From positions 5,123,501 through 5,187,500 of the forward strand of contig NZ_CP083952.1 in NCBI RefSeq assembly GCF_006442545.2: a stretch of 64,000 nt of DNA. The letters run 5' to 3'. Made by a program: the position numbers and the translations under genes. The notes below the pieces were generated by a model, which worked only from the letters and a program-made list of their open reading frames with translations, made no database searches and was not told the DNA's origin. This document shows, one piece after another, positions 17,100 to 25,398 of the stretch; position 1 is the stretch's first letter; every line of letters starts with the position of its first letter. The stretch is from Mesorhizobium sp. B2-1-8 (lineage in GTDB: Bacteria > Pseudomonadota > Alphaproteobacteria > Rhizobiales > Rhizobiaceae).

Positions 17100-17355
17100 T
17101 CGTGACGTGCTCCCCGTTTTGTCCGCAATAAGTTAGCGCTGTTCACGTTGTGATCCTTGACGGATCGGGTTGCGGATTCAAGCGGGGTGAGCCCATCGAG
17201 GCTCGTGTGTGGGCGATTCACATTGTAGTCCATTCTCCATTCTTCGATGCTGTTGCGGGCATGCCGGTAGCTGGTGAAGAGCCGCTCATTGAGGCACTCG
17301 TCGCGTAGCCTCCCGTTGAAGCTTTCCACGAAGCCATTATCCGGCATGTTGTTCT
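17100..17355 (-). pseudogene. IS3-family OrfB transposase, C-terminal piece
   Basis: Minus-strand codons give NGFVESFNGRLRDECLNERL, then FTSYRHARNSIEEWRMDYNV and NRPHTSLDGLTPLE, the end of an IS3-type integrase-core transposase including its catalytic Glu. The missing upstream portion (VSDNGTELTS...) lies 3.1 kb away at 20491-20690, on the other side of the IS110-type element. The OrfB was thus split by that insertion and is also truncated at its 5' end. Confidence 0.8.
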
Positions 17356-17572
17356 CGGTGCCCATCGTTTGTTCGGTCGTCAGGTTTCGTTAAGCTTGGC
17401 GCATCCGGGCCACGGGGCACCGGGAGCACGCAAGTGCGGGCAGGCCGTCGTATGCAGATGAACTGCGAGTTCGAGCACGTTATCTGGCCGCCCCTACGAC
17501 TCGCCCGGATGCGCTGCGAGCGCGGATCCGTATTTGTCGTGTTGCCCGCTGGCTCCCTGTTCGTGACCAACG

Positions 17573-18808
17573 ATGGAGGGAACCGTGCGTATTATCGGCA
17601 TGGACATACACCGCGTAGCCGCCGAGGTCGTGTCGTTGCTTGACGGCAAGATCGTCAAGCTCGGCCGCGTTCAAATGCTGCGCGATAAGCTCGAAGTGTT
17701 CGCCAAGAAGGAACTCACCCATGACGACCACGTGGTGATCGAGGCGACCGGCAATGCCGCGGCCGTTGCCGAGGTGCTATCGCCCTACGTGGATCGGGTC
17801 GTGATCGCCAATCCCAAGCAGGTGCACATGATCGCGCACGCAAAGGTGAAGACTGACACGATCGACGCCACAGTCCTTGCGAAGCTCTACGCCTCGGGCT
17901 TTCTGCCGGAGGTCTGGGTTCCGGATCCGGGGACCCTTGCCCTCCGAAGACAGGTCACCAGGCGGACACAGCTGGTTCGCCAGCGTTCGCGGCTGAAGAA
18001 CCTGATCCAGTCAATCCTCCACGCCCACCTGATCCCGCCGTGTCCGCATGGGAACCTGGTCGGAATCAGCGGGCGCAAATGGCTGACGAGGCAAATATTG
18101 CCTGCGGATGAGCGCGCCGCCATCGAGCGCCACCTCGGCTTGATTAACCAGATCAACGAGGCTTTGACGGTGGTTGAGGCGGATATCGCGGTGCATGCGC
18201 TCCAGGATCCGACAATCCGCCGCTTGATGACGTTGCCCGGCCTCGACGTCACGGTGGCTGCAAGCGTTGCCGCGGCAATCGGAGACATACGGCGCTTCAG
18301 CGATCCACAGAAGCTCGTCGCCTATCTTGGCCTCAATCCGAGCGTGCGGCAGTCTGGTGAGGGGCCAGCCTATCACGGGCGCATCACAAAGCAGGGCCGC
18401 GGCCATGCGCGGGGGATGCTGGTCGAGGCGGCATGGGCGGCTGTGCGATCGCCAGGACCTCTACGCGCCTTCTACAAGCGCATCGCCTCGCGCCGCGGAA
18501 AGCACATCGCGGCCGTCGCCACTGCGCGCAAGCTTGCAATGATCATCTGGCACATGCTGAGCAAGAATACCGACTACATCTGGGCCCGGCCGGCCTTGCT
18601 CGCCCGCAAGTTTAGATCGGTCGAGCTGCGTGCCGGCCTTCCGACCAGCCATGCCAGACGCGGCACCGCCTTCGACTACAACATCCCGGCCAAGCGCGCC
18701 GAAGAACGATCCCGAGTCGAGAAGGCGGAAGCTGCCTATGCAGCAGCAACTTCCCGATGGCGGACGCGACCGAACAGGCAAAACGCTGTGGAAAAAGCCG
18801 CCGAATGA
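17573..18808 (+). CDS. IS110-family transposase
   Basis: A 411-aa enzyme starting MEGTVRIIGMDIHRVAAEVV. The N-terminal RuvC-like DEDD domain shows the first Asp in GMDIH, the Glu in VVIEATGNA and the Asp pair in VKTDTIDATVLAKL. The C-terminal transposase_20 domain contains LMTLPGLDVTVAASVAAAIG and YLGLNPSVRQSG, with its serine region. The 3' third (from 18499) is the template for five further tandem copies. The reading frame itself is intact, so the element could be active. Confidence 0.88.
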   Translation: MEGTVRIIGMDIHRVAAEVVSLLDGKIVKLGRVQMLRDKLEVFAKKELTHDDHVVIEATGNAAAVAEVLSPYVDRVVIANPKQVHMIAHAKVKTDTIDATVLAKLYASGFLPEVWVPDPGTLALRRQVTRRTQLVRQRSRLKNLIQSILHAHLIPPCPHGNLVGISGRKWLTRQILPADERAAIERHLGLINQINEALTVVEADIAVHALQDPTIRRLMTLPGLDVTVAASVAAAIGDIRRFSDPQKLVAYLGLNPSVRQSGEGPAYHGRITKQGRGHARGMLVEAAWAAVRSPGPLRAFYKRIASRRGKHIAAVATARKLAMIIWHMLSKNTDYIWARPALLARKFRSVELRAGLPTSHARRGTAFDYNIPAKRAEERSRVEKAEAAYAAATSRWRTRPNRQNAVEKAAE

Positions 18809-20490
18809 GAAGAAGGGGCTATTCTACAACAAAGCACATCGCGGCCGTCGCCACTGCGCGCAAGCTTGCAATGATCATCTGGCACATGCTGAGCAAGAAT
18901 ACCGACTACATCTGGGCCCGGCCGGCCTTGCTCGCCCGCAAGTTTAGATCGGTCGAGCTGCGTGCCGGCCTTCCGACCAGCCATGCCAGACGCGGCACCG
19001 CCTTCGACTACAACATCCCGGCCAAGCGCGCCGAAGAACGATCCCGAGTCGAGAAGGCGGAAGCTGCCTATGCAGCAGCAACTTCCCGATGGCGGACGCG
19101 ACCGAACAGGCAAAACGCTGTGGAAAAAGCCGCCGAATGAGAAGAAGGGGCTATTCTACAACAAAGCACATCGCGGCCGTCGCCACTGCGCGCAAGCTTG
19201 CAATGATCATCTGGCACATGCTGAGCAAGAATACCGACTACATCTGGGCCCGGCCGGCCTTGCTCGCCCGCAAGTTTAGATCGGTCGAGCTGCGTGCCGG
19301 CCTTCCGACCAGCCATGCCAGACGCGGCACCGCCTTCGACTACAACATCCCGGCCAAGCGCGCCGAAGAACGATCCCGAGTCGAGAAGGCGGAAGCTGCC
19401 TATGCAGCAGCAACTTCCCGATGGCGGACGCGACCGAACAGGCAAAACGCTGTGGAAAAAGCCGCCGAATGAGAAGAAGGGGCTATTCTACAACAAAGCA
19501 CATCGCGGCCGTCGCCACTGCGCGCAAGCTTGCAATGATCATCTGGCACATGCTGAGCAAGAATACCGACTACATCTGGGCCCGGCCGGCCTTGCTCGCC
19601 CGCAAGTTTAGATCGGTCGAGCTGCGTGCCGGCCTTCCGACCAGCCATGCCAGACGCGGCACCGCCTTCGACTACAACATCCCGGCCAAGCGCGCCGAAG
19701 AACGATCCCGAGTCGAGAAGGCGGAAGCTGCCTATGCAGCAGCAACTTCCCGATGGCGGACGCGACCGAACAGGCAAAACGCTGTGGAAAAAGCCGCCGA
19801 ATGAGAAGAAGGGGCTATTCTACAACAAAGCACATCGCGGCCGTCGCCACTGCGCGCAAGCTTGCAATGATCATCTGGCACATGCTGAGCAAGAATACCG
19901 ACTACATCTGGGCCCGGCCGGCCTTGCTCGCCCGCAAGTTTAGATCGGTCGAGCTGCGTGCCGGCCTTCCGACCAGCCATGCCAGACGCGGCACCGCCTT
20001 CGACTACAACATCCCGGCCAAGCGCGCCGAAGAACGATCCCGAGTCGAGAAGGCGGAAGCTGCCTATGCAGCAGCAACTTCCCGATGGCGGACGCGACCG
20101 AACAGGCAAAACGCTGTGGAAAAAGCCGCCGAATGAGAAGAAGGGGCTATTCTACAACAAAGCACATCGCGGCCGTCGCCACTGCGCGCAAGCTTGCAAT
20201 GATCATCTGGCACATGCTGAGCAAGAATACCGACTACATCTGGGCCCGGCCGGCCTTGCTCGCCCGCAAGTTTAGATCGGTCGAGCTGCGTGCCGGCCTT
20301 CCGACCAGCCATGCCAGACGCGGCACCGCCTTCGACTACAACATCCCGGCCAAGCGCGCCGAAGAACGATCCCGAGTCGAGAAGGCGGAAGCTGCCTATG
20401 CAGCAGCAACTTCCCGATGGCGGACGCGACCGAACAGGCAAAACGCTGTGGAAAAAGCCGCCGAATGAGAAGAAGGGGCTATTCTACAAC
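18499..20490 (+). repeat. six tandem copies of a 332-bp unit
   Basis: The unit begins AAAGCACATCGCGG and ends CTATTCTACAAC. Copy 1 (18499-18830) is the true 3' end of the IS110 transposase gene; copies 2-6 start at 18831, 19163, 19495, 19827 and 20159. By eye they are identical. Each carries the last ~100 codons, the TGA and 22 nt of element tail. Because 332 is not a multiple of 3 and each copy has its stop, the copies cannot extend the protein. The last copy ends exactly at the junction with IS3 sequence. Confidence 0.95.
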
Positions 20491-20690
20491 ATCCGTCTGC
20501 ATCGGCTTGCCCGGCGCGATGTAGTGCCATTCGACCTGCCGATCCTCTTGCCACGCCAGGCTGGCATTCGAGGTCAGCTCGGTGCCATTGTCCGACACGA
20601 TCATGCAGGGGTAGCCGCGATGCTCGGCGATGATGTCGAGTTCCCGGGCGACACGCTCGCCTGAGATCGAGTTGTCGACTAGCTGCGAGG
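20491..20690 (-). pseudogene. IS3-family OrfB transposase, central piece
   Basis: Minus-strand codons read SGERVARELDIIAEHRGYPC, MIVSDNGTELTSNASLAWQE and DRQVEWHYIAPGKPMQ, covering the second catalytic Asp (SDNGTE) up to the point where the C-terminal piece at 17100-17355 should follow. The first part of OrfB and all of OrfA are gone. The remnant abuts the methyltransferase gene ending at 20707. Confidence 0.8.
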
Positions 20691-20706
20691 AGGAACCGGC
20701 CTGGGT

Positions 20707-21315
20707 TCAGTCATTGTCTCGAAAGTGAAAGATCCGCTCGTCGCCTTCCGTGGTGTGCCAGTCGACAGCGTGCGCTAGCCCGTATCCGGCGTCGGCAAAG
20801 AGGCGGATCAGCTCCGTTTCCGTAAATGTGTTGGTCCAGCCTGCGCCAGCGCGGCGGAACGTTTCCGGCAGCCTGGCCAGGCTATGTCGGGGGTGAGCCG
20901 CGCAACCATATGACGCGATACAAGCCGGCGATTGCTGCCTCAGCCATTCTACAAAGGAATGTAGATCGTGAACGTATTCGAGAACCCCAGCAAAAATTGC
21001 GAGATCGAATGCATGGGCGGTCAGATCAGGCAAGGGTCGTTGATTTAGGTCCAGCACGATGGTGCCAGGTCCGCGGCTCACGAGGTCGGACGGGGTGTAT
21101 TGGCAGCTTGGGTCGAGATGACGTTGAAGCTTGCCCATTCCCACGCCAAACTCAATCACCCTCGCCCCAGGTGGCACTAACCGGGCAATGATTTTCGTCC
21201 TTTCCTCCCAGTCCTCGAATGCCGATGCATCGGTCCACCGCTCAAAGTCGGTCCTTCCGAACAGCTTGCATCTGAGCGCTTTTAGTCTTGTCGACCAACT
21301 GTTGTATTCCAGCAA
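20707..21315 (-). CDS. class I SAM-dependent methyltransferase
   Basis: A 202-aa protein with the class I core: RVIEFGVGMGKLQRHL (motif I, about residues 52-67), YTPSDLVSRGPGTIVLDL with the acidic strand-2 end, then AFDLAIFAGVLEYVHDL and a C-terminal FTETELIRLFADAGYGL, typical of Methyltransf_11 proteins. It starts 14 nt after the pyruvyl transferase stop and is probably in the same operon, so a glycan or lipid-linked sugar substrate is likely. Its 3' end is almost touched by IS3 sequence. Confidence 0.82.
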   Translation of the reverse strand: MLEYNSWSTRLKALRCKLFGRTDFERWTDASAFEDWEERTKIIARLVPPGARVIEFGVGMGKLQRHLDPSCQYTPSDLVSRGPGTIVLDLNQRPLPDLTAHAFDLAIFAGVLEYVHDLHSFVEWLRQQSPACIASYGCAAHPRHSLARLPETFRRAGAGWTNTFTETELIRLFADAGYGLAHAVDWHTTEGDERIFHFRDND

Positions 21316-21329
21316 TGGCGGCCCCTGAT

Positions 21330-22610
21330 TCAGCCTTGGTCCCCGATCGCGTCACGAATGCGACGGTAAACGGTATGGCCGGCAGCGATTTGAGCTTCGG
21401 CCCTGGCCAATATCGCCGGGCGAATAGCGGGCGCCTCTTCCCACAGGCGCCGGAGCGCCGATCGAAGCCTCTCGGCAGAGTTCGGATGATCGAGTGCCAC
21501 CATCTCGCAGCCCGTGCCGAACATATCGGCGAGGCCAAGGAACTTGTCGACATAGTAGTCGGATCTGGCTAGCCCGATCGTCGGGATACCGTTGGCCAAC
21601 GCGAAAACGCCGGCATGGTAGCTGCCAGTGACTACGACCCGACAGCGCTGGATTTGCCGAATGAGGTCGATCGGCCTGCGGATCGCGAGTGCCCGGTTCA
21701 ACTCGGTCTCATCGGTGGGCATCAGTCCACGAATTGCGTCGATGTCCGCTTCGCGAGGCACCCATGAGACTGGAACGGCGATCAATGGTGCCTCGAGCGA
21801 ATCCGATGTGGCGCCTAATACATGTCGCAGCCCTTCGAGAATACCCGCTGATACTCCTGAATAGGAGGAAAGACGTAGATTGACGCCAATGCCGGTGCCA
21901 AGCTCATCCACTCGCATCTCATGCGCCATTTCGATGGCGTCATCGCCGGTTGCGCAGATCCTGTCCTTGGAAACACCCAGCTCCGCGAGCAGAGGAAGCC
22001 CGGCTCGCGTTTCGCGAAGCGCGATCAAGTCGAGCCTTGGCAATATTGCCGATGCACGCGCTCTCAGTTCGGCATTGGCAAGCGGGCCCATCCCCTGGCC
22101 GACCATGACCACTGGCCGTCCTTTCCTTGCAAGCGCGAGATTCAGAGTTTCGAGTACCGACAGGGCATATTCTGGGAAAGCGTCTGTGATTCCGCCCATT
22201 CCACTTACAAGCACAAGGTCTGCCCTGTCCACAGCATCAGTGAAGCGAAGAAGTGCCGCGCGCGCATCCGGCATATGCCTAAACTTAAGGCGCCAGAACA
22301 GAGAAACGAGCCTCGGCGCGTGTCGGCGAATGCGATCGGGCCAGTGCTTGGGCACGAACCGCTTCAACTTGGCCGGCCTGAAATCAGGCTTGAGCCATAG
22401 GGCGCGCCCTTCGGCGGACAGGGGGGTGGCAAAGGGACAAAAGCGGCGAAGCGCGTCCGGATCGTCAGTCAGAACGTTGATCGTCGAATTGTCGCACAGC
22501 CGCGCAAGCCGCTCCGTGGCAGCATAGAGCATTGCCATGTCGCCGATATTGCGCAGCACATAATCGCTCGGCTCTACGAGTATCTGGATTGGGCGATGAT
22601 TAATGCGCAT
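21330..22610 (-). CDS. polysaccharide pyruvyl transferase family protein
   Basis: The 426-aa protein begins with a Rossmann-like half: EPSDYVLRNIGDMAMLYAAT (residues 13-32; the N-x-GD element typical of the family), DLVLVSGMGGITDAF, then PVVMVGQGMGPLANAEL. The second half has VVVTGSYHAGVFALANGIPT, the SxHxxxxA signature of CsaB/WcaK-type enzymes. Such proteins transfer pyruvate from PEP to make ketals on surface polysaccharides. With the downstream methyltransferase it likely belongs to the Wzm/Wzt cluster, now 12 kb away after insertions. Confidence 0.85.
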   Translation of the reverse strand: MRINHRPIQILVEPSDYVLRNIGDMAMLYAATERLARLCDNSTINVLTDDPDALRRFCPFATPLSAEGRALWLKPDFRPAKLKRFVPKHWPDRIRRHAPRLVSLFWRLKFRHMPDARAALLRFTDAVDRADLVLVSGMGGITDAFPEYALSVLETLNLALARKGRPVVMVGQGMGPLANAELRARASAILPRLDLIALRETRAGLPLLAELGVSKDRICATGDDAIEMAHEMRVDELGTGIGVNLRLSSYSGVSAGILEGLRHVLGATSDSLEAPLIAVPVSWVPREADIDAIRGLMPTDETELNRALAIRRPIDLIRQIQRCRVVVTGSYHAGVFALANGIPTIGLARSDYYVDKFLGLADMFGTGCEMVALDHPNSAERLRSALRRLWEEAPAIRPAILARAEAQIAAGHTVYRRIRDAIGDQG

Positions 22611-22679
22611 CCTGTTCCCCTAGATCCGAGTGGAGGGCCGAAGGTTAGCACAACGTCTGAGAGCCTGACTCGAAATTCA

Positions 22680-22890
22680 TGCGGCATGGCACTCGCCTCT
22701 CGCCAGCCTTCGCATCATTAGGAAGGCGAGAGCGATCTGGAGCCACGCGAAGGTGACTCGAGGGTCGCCTCGAAGTCCTTCGCCAGGCGACGGGCGCGAT
22801 TTATCCAACCGAAGTTTCTTTCGACGACCCAACGCTTTGGCAGCACGACGAACACCTTGATTTGTGTATCGGTGCGTTTGACGACGGTGA
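22680..22890 (-). pseudogene. IS5-family transposase, C-terminal remnant
   Basis: Minus-strand codons give [20 protein letters not shown] and [20 protein letters not shown], the catalytic-Glu end of IS5-type transposases. A frameshift then moves the tail ([17 protein letters not shown]) to another frame. Nothing upstream remains. Confidence 0.7.
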
Positions 22891-23109
22891 TGGCGATGCG
22901 GCTATCCTCGTTGCGCGGTACGGCGGACTCTCGAACGCCGAAGACATGATCGATCGGTTGCTGAACTCACTCAAAGCTTGGGTGAAGACTGCCCACCCAT
23001 TTCGCCATGGAACCCAATCGGATCAAATTCACGAAGCGCCATTGGACCTCGCGATCCTCTCGGCCACGCACGGTATGGGTTTTTTGCGGTTTCTGGCTAC
23101 ACCGGCGCC

Positions 23110-23300
23110 CTAGGGCAACGCCTTCTCTAGCGCTCGTCTGGCCATCTCAAGCCGCGCCTCGTCGCCACCGTAGTCCTCGCCTACGCTGCCCGAGGAGTGA
23201 CCCAGCACGATGTCTTGGTCCGACTTGGTGACACCTGCCAGACGTAGCCGGTCTTTTATAAGATGCCGGAGCGAGTGTGTAGTTGCCTTCGGGTCGGTGA
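23110..23300 (-). pseudogene. tyrosine recombinase (integrase), C-terminal remnant
   Basis: The minus strand encodes THSLRHLIKDRLRLAGVTKS, DQDIVLGHSSGSVGEDYGGD and EARLEMARRALEKALP then stop. HxLRH, LGH and the catalytic Tyr after GED are the conserved end of phage-type integrases. The upstream core is missing. It suggests a past genomic island or prophage in this neighbourhood; no att repeat was found. Confidence 0.7.
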
Positions 23301-23424
23301 CACAGGCCCGTACATGCTTTCAAGAGCAGCAGAAGCTGAGGACGCGCCTTTAGGCCGGCCATAGGTCGGGAACAGCATCGACGAGTTGCCTGCCGCAGCC
23401 ACGGCTTCCTCAGCAGCTGCCAAC

Positions 23425-23664
23425 GCATCGCCGATCAAGGGCACATTGCGCCTCGCCGCCGGCGCCAGGCTCTTCTTCCTGCCGAAATACTCGCCCGATC
23501 TTAATCCGATCGAACAGCTCTTTTCAAAACTCAAGCACTGGCTGAGAAAGGCAGCAAGCCGCACCGTCCAAACCGTTTGCGACGCGATCGGCCAAATTCT
23601 CAACCGCATCACACCGACAGAATGCTCACACTACTTCGAAAACTCCGGATATGACCGAAACTAA
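23425..23664 (+). pseudogene. IS630-family transposase, C-terminal remnant
   Basis: Plus-strand codons read GARLFFLPKYSPDLNPIEQL, FSKLKHWLRKAASRTVQTVC and ending CSHYFENSGYDRN. The PYSPDLNPIE-type block with the catalytic Glu identifies an IS630/Tc1-mariner-like transposase. Only about the last 75 codons are left. Its right end cuts the small gene at 23680-23782. Confidence 0.8.
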
Positions 23665-23679
23665 TCTCATCCCGCTCTA

Positions 23680-23782
23680 GCGCCTCCAGGTCGAGCTGGG
23701 TGGAATGATTGCACTTGGGATGGCCGCACGTAACGTAGAACGTCTCACGGCTGCGAATGGCGTCGGCGATGGTCTTGGACAT
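23680..23782 (-). pseudogene. small Cys-containing rhizobial protein, truncated by IS630
   Basis: The ATG at 23782 begins MSKTIADAIRSRETFYVTCG followed by HPKCNHSTQLDLEALER. This resembles a conserved small rhizobial protein with two CxxxC/CxxC pairs of which only the first remains. At about 23680 the IS630 remnant begins and replaces the second zinc knuckle. Confidence 0.6.
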
Positions 23783-23863
23783 GGTGCGGCCTCGGAAAGG
23801 AAGAAATCGCCGCACGGGGAATATGTTCCTATCGATGAATGATTGACAAGGGCGTCGCCTGAG

Positions 23864-23888
23864 GGAACCGGCAGCCATCAACAACGTT
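23864..23888 (+). promoter_or_regulatory. consensus EcfG-type promoter
   Basis: GGAAC (23864-23868), 16-nt spacer, CGTT (23885-23888): the best consensus match in the window. Seven nucleotides separate it from the ATG at 23896, again predicting a leaderless or near-leaderless mRNA. Confidence 0.7.
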
Positions 23889-23895
23889 CTCTCGC

Positions 23896-24132
23896 ATGTT
23901 CAAGAAGATTGCCTTTGCCGCCATACTGCTTCAAGTCGCCGCCTTCTCGGCTCTCCTGACGCAAACATTCCTTTTGGGATCGACGGCCACGCAAGCGGCC
24001 AGTGTCCAAGGTGAGCCCGCTGTGGCCATCACAGACACGGAATGCGCCAAGGCGACTTGGCCCGATATCCCGGTTCGATGCCTGGAGAGGGTTCAGGCTC
24101 GGCAACTCACCGTCACCATGACAGTGCAATAA
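23896..24132 (+). CDS. small secreted protein
   Basis: A 78-aa protein starting MFKKIAFAAILLQVAAFSAL, a clear signal peptide with probable cleavage after the TATQA-like region (about residue 34). The mature part is about 45 residues with two cysteines (TECAK and VRCLERV) that could form a disulfide. I recall similar unnamed rhizobial proteins. The promoter just upstream points to general stress control. Periplasmic location is inferred from the signal peptide; function is unknown. Confidence 0.7.
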   Translation: MFKKIAFAAILLQVAAFSALLTQTFLLGSTATQAASVQGEPAVAITDTECAKATWPDIPVRCLERVQARQLTVTMTVQ

Positions 24133-24198
24133 GCGGGCCCTTGGCCGACTCTGTGATTGCAAAACATTCACCATGTCCTGAATCACCGGCGCGACTGC

Positions 24199-24224
24199 GG
24201 AACAAAGTAAGCCAGCGTTGAGTT
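24199..24224 (+). promoter_or_regulatory. EcfG-type promoter candidate, 17-nt spacer
   Basis: GGAAC (24199-24203), 17 nt, AGTT (24221-24224), 42 nt before the ATG at 24267. The longer spacer makes it weaker evidence than the N16 sites. Confidence 0.4.
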
Positions 24225-24266
24225 AACGGGGCGAAGGGGCAATTCAACCAAACAGGGATCTTCGCA

Positions 24267-24554
24267 ATGAAAACAGTGCTCTTCGCCGCTCTGGCGTTCT
24301 GCATCGCCGCTCCGGCTGTCTCATCCGCTGCCGAAGCTGATGTGGTGGTCAGGATGCATCACAGGCATCATCATCATCACGGTACCGCCATCGTTATCAA
24401 CGATGGGCGCCGCATGCATCACCGCCACCACGGCAGGGTTGAATTCTACGATCACGGCAGACGCCATCATCACCACTCCACCACCGTCGTCGTCAAAACC
24501 TCCCGTCATCACCGGCACCATCATCGAGTCGTTGTCCAAGGCGGCACCTCGTAA
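24267..24554 (+). CDS. histidine-rich secreted protein
   Basis: A 95-aa protein with signal peptide MKTVLFAALAFCIAAPAVSS and cleavage probably after SSAAEA. The mature region is extremely His-rich, with runs such as MHHRHHHHHGTAIVINDG, GRRMHHRHHGRVEFYDHG and GRRHHHHSTTVVV alternating with short beta-like strands. Such composition can bind Zn, Ni, Cu or Co in the periplasm. Buffering or metal tolerance is an inference; no transporter or metalloenzyme is adjacent. A hairpin terminator follows. Confidence 0.75.
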   Translation: MKTVLFAALAFCIAAPAVSSAAEADVVVRMHHRHHHHHGTAIVINDGRRMHHRHHGRVEFYDHGRRHHHHSTTVVVKTSRHHRHHHRVVVQGGTS

Positions 24555-24580
24555 CGAGATTTCGCCCAAGGTACAGAAAA

Positions 24581-24606
24581 GGCCCGGTAGCCGGAGCCGC
24601 CGGGCC
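24581..24606. terminator. bidirectional-type hairpin terminator
   Basis: GGCCCGG (24581-24587) and CCGGGCC (24600-24606) flank a 12-nt loop, preceded by AAAA and followed by TTGATC. It lies between the convergent His-rich gene and the 24628-24803 gene, so it could serve both. Confidence 0.55.
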
Positions 24607-24627
24607 TTGATCTAAAGTTCCATGGGC

Positions 24628-24803
24628 TCAGCCCATCCTCACCAAAACCATTCCGACAGAATGGTCGATCTCGACACGGTATTGATCGCCATGGATGCTC
24701 TGCATCTTCTCGGCAATGAGGCGAGCCAGCACTTCGATTTCGGCGCGCCCTTCGCCTTGGTCTCAGTGACGGCGTTGGCAATGATCTGATTGCTATTCGC
24801 CAT
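24628..24803 (-). pseudogene. small conserved protein, one-base frameshift
   Basis: The ATG at 24803 (GGAGGT site 8 nt upstream) starts MANSNQIIANAVTETKAKG. After that the conserved sequence EIEVLARLIAEKMQSIHGDQ and YRVEIDHSVGMVLVRMG continues to a TGA at 24628-24630 in the next frame. One base appears to be missing near 24740. It is the second gene after the DUF3606-like gene at 24848-24994 and probably shares its promoter. A sequencing error is possible. Confidence 0.6.
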
Positions 24804-24847
24804 ATGCTGATACCTCCGGGATGTCGCCGGCATCCTGCTCGCCGTCG

Positions 24848-24994
24848 TCAAGCGCCCAGCCGGCCGACGAGCGAGACGATCTGCCGATTCTGGTCCTCCG
24901 AGCATCCTATTTGGCGTGCGAGGGCTTCGACCTCGGCAGGACTGAGCTCCGGCTGCGTTGAACTAAGCTCCGGCTGTTTTGACCGGTCTGACAT
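24848..24994 (-). CDS. DUF3606-like small protein, 48 aa
   Basis: The ATG at 24994 has GGAGG 8 nt upstream. The peptide reads MSDRSKQPELSSTQPELSPA followed by EVEALARQIGCSEDQNRQIV and SLVGRLGA: a disordered, duplicated QPELS segment and then a helix-turn-helix-like motif resembling DUF3606 (fGvs.eqLr.AV...G). The QPELS duplication suggests a small in-frame repeat expansion. Function is unknown; the family is common in rhizobia and often stress-linked. A GGAAC-N16-AGTT element lies upstream. Confidence 0.6.
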   Translation of the reverse strand: MSDRSKQPELSSTQPELSPAEVEALARQIGCSEDQNRQIVSLVGRLGA

Positions 24995-25015
24995 CGGGTG
25001 TCCTCCGGCAGGAGG

Positions 25016-25040
25016 AACTTACGGTTCTCGACAATGTTCC
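25016..25040 (-). promoter_or_regulatory. EcfG-type promoter of 24994 operon
   Basis: On the minus strand GGAAC (25036-25040), 16 nt, AGTT (25016-25019), 21 nt before the ATG at 24994. Confidence 0.6.
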
Positions 25041-25203
25041 GGCGGCGGTCCTATGGCCAGACGACACAAATGTGGCCGCGCGGACATCACTTTCTGTAGG
25101 GCGAACGACCGCCATTATGATGAACTAACTATGGCGTCGAGCACCGGAGGCCCACCGGACCCTAATGGCCAAAAGCGCCCGGTGTCCAGCGGTGGATAAG
25201 GCT

Positions 25204-25398
25204 CTACTTCCGCGTGATCCATTCCAGCAAGCGCGGCTCAACCTCTTCGTAGCCGGTATAGTCGCGAAATAACTGAGCAGCGAATTCCTGCCACTGGCCT
25301 TCAGCGATATGTTCTTCACGAACCAAGACCCGGAAGGCCTCGCGCATAATATTGCAGTCGAACGCCGACACTTCACCCCGTGAGCGGAAAGCCGCCAT
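25204..25398 (-). CDS. small hypothetical protein of WIxR-tail family
   Basis: The 64-aa protein starts MAAFRSRGEVSAFDCNIMRE at an ATG (25398) with GGGAG about 8 nt upstream. It continues AFRVLVREEHIAEGQWQEFA and ends DYTGYEEVEPRLLEWITRK. The same spacing of FDxxIM, W, A..LF and LLEWITRK appears in the genes at 33596-33904 and, decayed, 13251-13388. It is predicted helical and soluble. No function is known to me. Confidence 0.65.
   Translation of the reverse strand: MAAFRSRGEVSAFDCNIMREAFRVLVREEHIAEGQWQEFAAQLFRDYTGYEEVEPRLLEWITRK

Larger units (their letters stand above)
17370..20490 (+). mobile_element. IS110-family element inserted in IS3 orfB
   Basis: The segment between the two IS3 pieces contains one DEDD transposase gene and the repeated 3' region. 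The right limit at 20490 is sharp, because IS3 orfB codons resume at 20491. The left limit, around 17370, is approximate. Its ~200-nt leader upstream of the transposase is about the size of the structured non-coding end in which IS110 elements encode a bridge RNA. No inverted repeats are seen, as expected for this family. Confidence 0.7.

Noticed and set aside
18736..20441. Repeated 105-127-codon frames inside the 332-bp repeats
   Set aside because: They are out-of-phase or truncated echoes of the transposase 3' end created by the repeat; no independent start signals.
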